Of a DNA stretch of 64,000 nt, positions 61,644 through 64,000 are shown piece after piece. The position numbers and the translations under genes are program-made. Each line of letters opens with the position of its first letter. Position 1 is the first letter of the stretch. Origin of the DNA: Salinibaculum sp. SYNS191 (GTDB lineage Archaea > Halobacteriota > Halobacteria > Halobacteriales > Haloarculaceae). Below the pieces are notes generated by a model, which saw only the letters and a list, made by a program, of their open reading frames with translations, ran no database searches and had not been told where the DNA came from. The stretch lies in contig NZ_CP147838.1 in the NCBI RefSeq assembly GCF_037338445.1, forward strand, positions 930,001-994,000, written 5' to 3'.

Positions 61644-62372
61644 ATGGAAGTCAGAGAAGCCAAACCCAACGACAGGCCCGCGATTCGAGACGTCGCCCGT
61701 CGCTCTCTGCAGGCGTCGTACTCGCTGGACCCGAAGGCCATCATCGGCGCAATCGAGGAGTGGTACGACGAGAACCGGCTCCGGAATCTGATGGAAGACG
61801 ACAACAAGGTCCTGCTGGTCGCCATCGTCGACGACCAGGTCGTCGGCTTCTCCGACAGCGAAGTGACCGGCGAGAACACCGCCGAGATACTCTGGCTGCA
61901 CATCGACCCCGACTACCGCGGCGAGGACATCGGCATCCAGCTCTACAAGGCGACGCAGAACCACCTCGCCACCCTCGGCACGTCGAACCTCCGCGGGCGC
62001 GTCCTCGCGGACAACCCCGGCGGCAACGCCTTCTACGAGAACCGCGGCCTCGTGAAAGTCGGCGAGGAGGAGGTCACCATCGACGGGACCCCCTACGTCG
62101 AGAACGTCTACGCACAGGTCGAGGCAGAGCAGATGGAGGAGGTCCAACTCGACGACGGAACGACCGTCTACGTCGACCACGGGAACGAGGAGACCGGGTC
62201 GATAGCGCCGTTCCACGTGGTCTACACCGACCGCAACGGCGAGGACATCTTCGGCTACTGGTGCAGCAAGTGCGAGTCGCTCGCGAACGCGATGGACGCG
62301 ATGGGCCGCATCCAGTGCGACGAGTGTGGCAACGCCCGCAAACCGACCCGCTGGGACGCCGCCTACCTGTAG
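61644..62372 (+). CDS. GNAT acetyltransferase fused to a DUF5816 domain
   Basis: The 242-residue protein has an N-terminal GNAT fold (1-160) with the acetyl-CoA loop in DPDYRGEDIGIQLYKA and GNAFYENRGLVKVG. A C-terminal DUF5816 domain (166-242) has Cys207-x2-Cys210 and Cys225-x2-Cys228, ending TRWDAAYL. The second part is close to the stand-alone protein at 56773. The acceptor substrate is unknown; the zinc module may select it. The stop overlaps the convergent DUF502 gene by ten bases. Confidence 0.88.
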   Translation: MEVREAKPNDRPAIRDVARRSLQASYSLDPKAIIGAIEEWYDENRLRNLMEDDNKVLLVAIVDDQVVGFSDSEVTGENTAEILWLHIDPDYRGEDIGIQLYKATQNHLATLGTSNLRGRVLADNPGGNAFYENRGLVKVGEEEVTIDGTPYVENVYAQVEAEQMEEVQLDDGTTVYVDHGNEETGSIAPFHVVYTDRNGEDIFGYWCSKCESLANAMDAMGRIQCDECGNARKPTRWDAAYL

Positions 62373-63067
62373 GTCGGGTCGTCGACCACGTCCGAAAACG
62401 AGATATCTTCCTCTTCGAGCTGGTCTTTGACGTCCTGCTGGAACGACTCCAGTTCCTGCTGGTTCTCGGCGATGCCCGTCGTCACCAGCAGCCGTATCGC
62501 CCGGCTGACGCTCAGGTCGAGTTCGATGACTCGCTCGGCCGGCACGAACGTGAAGTGACCCTGCGTCGGGTTCGGACTGTTGGGCAGGTAGACGTTGTAC
62601 GTCTGTGTCGACAGCGCCTGTGTTACGGCCGCCGGACTCTCCGATGTGACGAAGCCGAGAACGTACAGCCCGTCCCGCGGGTACTCCACCAGCGCGACGC
62701 TCTCGTAGCGTGACTCCTGGGTGACGAGCGCATCGGAGACCTGCCGGACGCTGCTGTAGATGACGCTCACCATCGGGATGAGTCCGACGAGGCGGTCGAA
62801 GACGTCGAAGGCGTACGCACCCAGACTGCGCTGGGCGAGATAGCCGAGCGCGGCGATGATTCCGAAGAGGATGAGCAGTGCACCGAGTTCCGCGATGATT
62901 TCGACTCTCCCGGCGATCTCGACGAGTCCCGTCTGCTCGATAATCGGGTTCAGGAACCCGCGCAACCAGCCAAAGATGAGCCGGATAGCGACCACGGTGA
63001 CCACGAGCGGCGCGACCAGCGCCAGGCCCGCGACGAAGCTCTTCTTCAGCGTGTCGGTCAGCCCCAT
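62363..63067 (-). CDS. DUF502 family membrane protein
   Basis: The 234-residue protein has two helices (about 10-34 and 54-80), then the DUF502 core: LVGLIPMVSVIYSSVRQVSDAL, VALVEYPRDGLYVLGFVT and NVYLPNSPNPTQGHFTFVP. The ending is acidic. The family is widespread in bacteria and archaea with unknown function. Confidence 0.9.
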   Translation of the reverse strand: MGLTDTLKKSFVAGLALVAPLVVTVVAIRLIFGWLRGFLNPIIEQTGLVEIAGRVEIIAELGALLILFGIIAALGYLAQRSLGAYAFDVFDRLVGLIPMVSVIYSSVRQVSDALVTQESRYESVALVEYPRDGLYVLGFVTSESPAAVTQALSTQTYNVYLPNSPNPTQGHFTFVPAERVIELDLSVSRAIRLLVTTGIAENQQELESFQQDVKDQLEEEDISFSDVVDDPTYR

Positions 63068-63109
63068 ACGTGAGGCAGCGAACGGGCACGCAAAAGCGTA
63101 GCGGGCGAC

Positions 63110-63973
63110 CTATCCGGTCGGCGTCGGTTCGCCGGCGAAGCGACGCTCGTACCACGCCGGCGCGGTGACGGTCGTCGCGTCCAGGCGAGCGTACGTCACC
63201 TCGTCGGTCTTCCTGTACCGCCGCTCGTTCTCGACGATATCGTACGAGGCCCTCAGGTTGTAGACGAGCCCGTCGGTGCCGACCTCGGCAGTGACGGTGT
63301 AGTTCTCGACCCCGTCGAGCGACCGGGAGGCGGGCTGGCCGGTCCCGACGAGCCGGTACAGCGTCCGCCCGTCGCGCTCGACGGTCCCGGTCATCTCCGT
63401 CGTCGGCGTTGACAGGTACTTCGTGACGAGTTCGAGCGACAGCCGCGGCGGCGTCGGCACGGTCCCCCGCTCCTGTTCCGACGGCGAGAGCTGTCTGTAG
63501 GACGGCTCCCCGCGGTTTGCGACCTTCACGTAGGAGTTGGTGCCGTCGTGGTACAGCGTCCCCAGCCGCGTCCGATTGTCCCGCGGCCCCTCGGAGACGG
63601 CCACCGTGTACTCCTCGCCGTTGCTCCGCAGGTCGAAGTCCAGTGTCGTGAGCCGCCACCCGTCGTCGTAGGTGGGTTCCTCCCTGTCGACCCATATCGT
63701 CAGCGGCCGGTCGGCCGCCGCCCGGCGGTGCGCCGCCGCGAGGACGTCCAGGTCCTCGATGCCCTCGCTCGTGATACCCGGCGGGAGACGCGCCTCCCAC
63801 GGCGTCCTGGTGACGTCGTCCGCCGCGGGCGCACCCGAACCCGGTGGCGCAGCGACGTCGCTGCCACCCGGCATCCCGACGGCGACAGCCCCGACGACGG
63901 CGACCACCGCGACGAGAGCCAGCGCGGCGACGGCGGGACTCGGGCCGCTGGAGAGGTGGTGACGGACGCGCAT
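63110..63973 (-). CDS. secreted DUF7537-like protein, start uncertain at right edge
   Basis: At least 287 residues: a hydrophobic helix (about 15-33), then an extracellular domain starting LPPGITSEGIEDLDVLAAAHRRA, which matches the haloarchaeal DUF7537-type secreted or lipoprotein family as I recall it. LARLDATTV-like beta segments follow. No lipobox Cys is seen in the visible N-terminus. The frame stays open upstream to the window edge (PADLRPPLG before the Met), so the true start may lie outside. Confidence 0.65.
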   Translation of the reverse strand: MRVRHHLSSGPSPAVAALALVAVVAVVGAVAVGMPGGSDVAAPPGSGAPAADDVTRTPWEARLPPGITSEGIEDLDVLAAAHRRAAADRPLTIWVDREEPTYDDGWRLTTLDFDLRSNGEEYTVAVSEGPRDNRTRLGTLYHDGTNSYVKVANRGEPSYRQLSPSEQERGTVPTPPRLSLELVTKYLSTPTTEMTGTVERDGRTLYRLVGTGQPASRSLDGVENYTVTAEVGTDGLVYNLRASYDIVENERRYRKTDEVTYARLDATTVTAPAWYERRFAGEPTPTG

Positions 63974-64000
63974 CCCCAGCGGCGGCCGGAGGTCCGCGGG

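Noticed and set aside
61455..63800. A 781-codon minus-strand open frame across the GNAT and DUF502 genes
   Set aside because: It lies antisense to the GNAT gene and in a different frame from DUF502, and its start is inside the secreted-protein gene.

Overview
The window is high-GC archaeal DNA from a halophilic archaeon (class Halobacteria). The evidence is acidic proteins throughout, Tat-type lipoprotein signals (twin arginine plus a lipobox Cys), PGF-CTERM surface anchors, an archaeal pilin, Cdc48, MBF1, RtcB, and TATA-like elements centred about 26-30 bases upstream of start codons, as expected for leaderless transcripts. Genus is not resolved; a Haloarcula-like relative is a guess. No insertion sequence, CRISPR array, prophage, intein or rRNA is visible. 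One tRNA gene (Leu, GAG) is present.

Layout. 1-13.4 kb is housekeeping: a membrane sensor N-terminus cut by the edge, a DUF420 protein, a Cdc48/Hsp20-like operon, PanB, DUF2062, an anchored Hvo_1808-type surface protein, UspA, a PiT phosphate transporter with a small coupled upstream ORF, HAD hydrolase, acyl-CoA dehydrogenase, an AlaX-type editing protein and MBF1. 13.5-14.15 kb holds tRNA-Leu and a 548-base intergenic region with a possible small RNA and a G-quadruplex motif. 14.15-17.8 kb is the sdhCDBA operon. 18-24.9 kb carries MaoC, cytochrome oxidase subunit II, a divergent BtuF / BtuC-BtuD ABC importer, and a haem O synthase fused to half of a haem A synthase. 25-32.2 kb has an arylsulfotransferase-like membrane protein behind a second coupled upstream ORF, an Rdx protein, two ABC-2 exporters, a KaiC-like protein and a second DUF420 protein. 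32.3-35.5 kb has the B12-binding subunit of methylmalonyl-CoA mutase with MeaB, and an M20 peptidase with its regulator.

35.9-46.3 kb is the most distinctive part: a copper-handling and thiol-redox island. In order it encodes a membrane protein, a tandem winged-helix regulator, a HiPIP-NosL fusion lipoprotein, an SCO protein, a TauE/SafE-type membrane protein, a TlpA-like lipoprotein, CcdA, thioredoxin, a thioredoxin-reductase-like flavoprotein lacking the NADPH motif, then nosL-nosD-nosF-nosY. Its parts look suited to delivering electrons and copper to CuA/CuZ-type sites outside the membrane, but no nosZ and no coxA lies in the window.

46.3-64 kb is mixed: alpha/beta hydrolase, HemG-like flavodoxin, uracil-DNA glycosylase-like protein, two mechanosensitive-channel-type proteins, small conserved haloarchaeal families (DUF5800, HMA, DUF371, DUF373, DUF5816, DUF7116), an eIF2B-like protein, pilin, RtcB, UspA, DUF457, LysE and HD proteins, a GNAT-DUF5816 fusion, DUF502, and a secreted or lipoprotein-like protein at the right edge.
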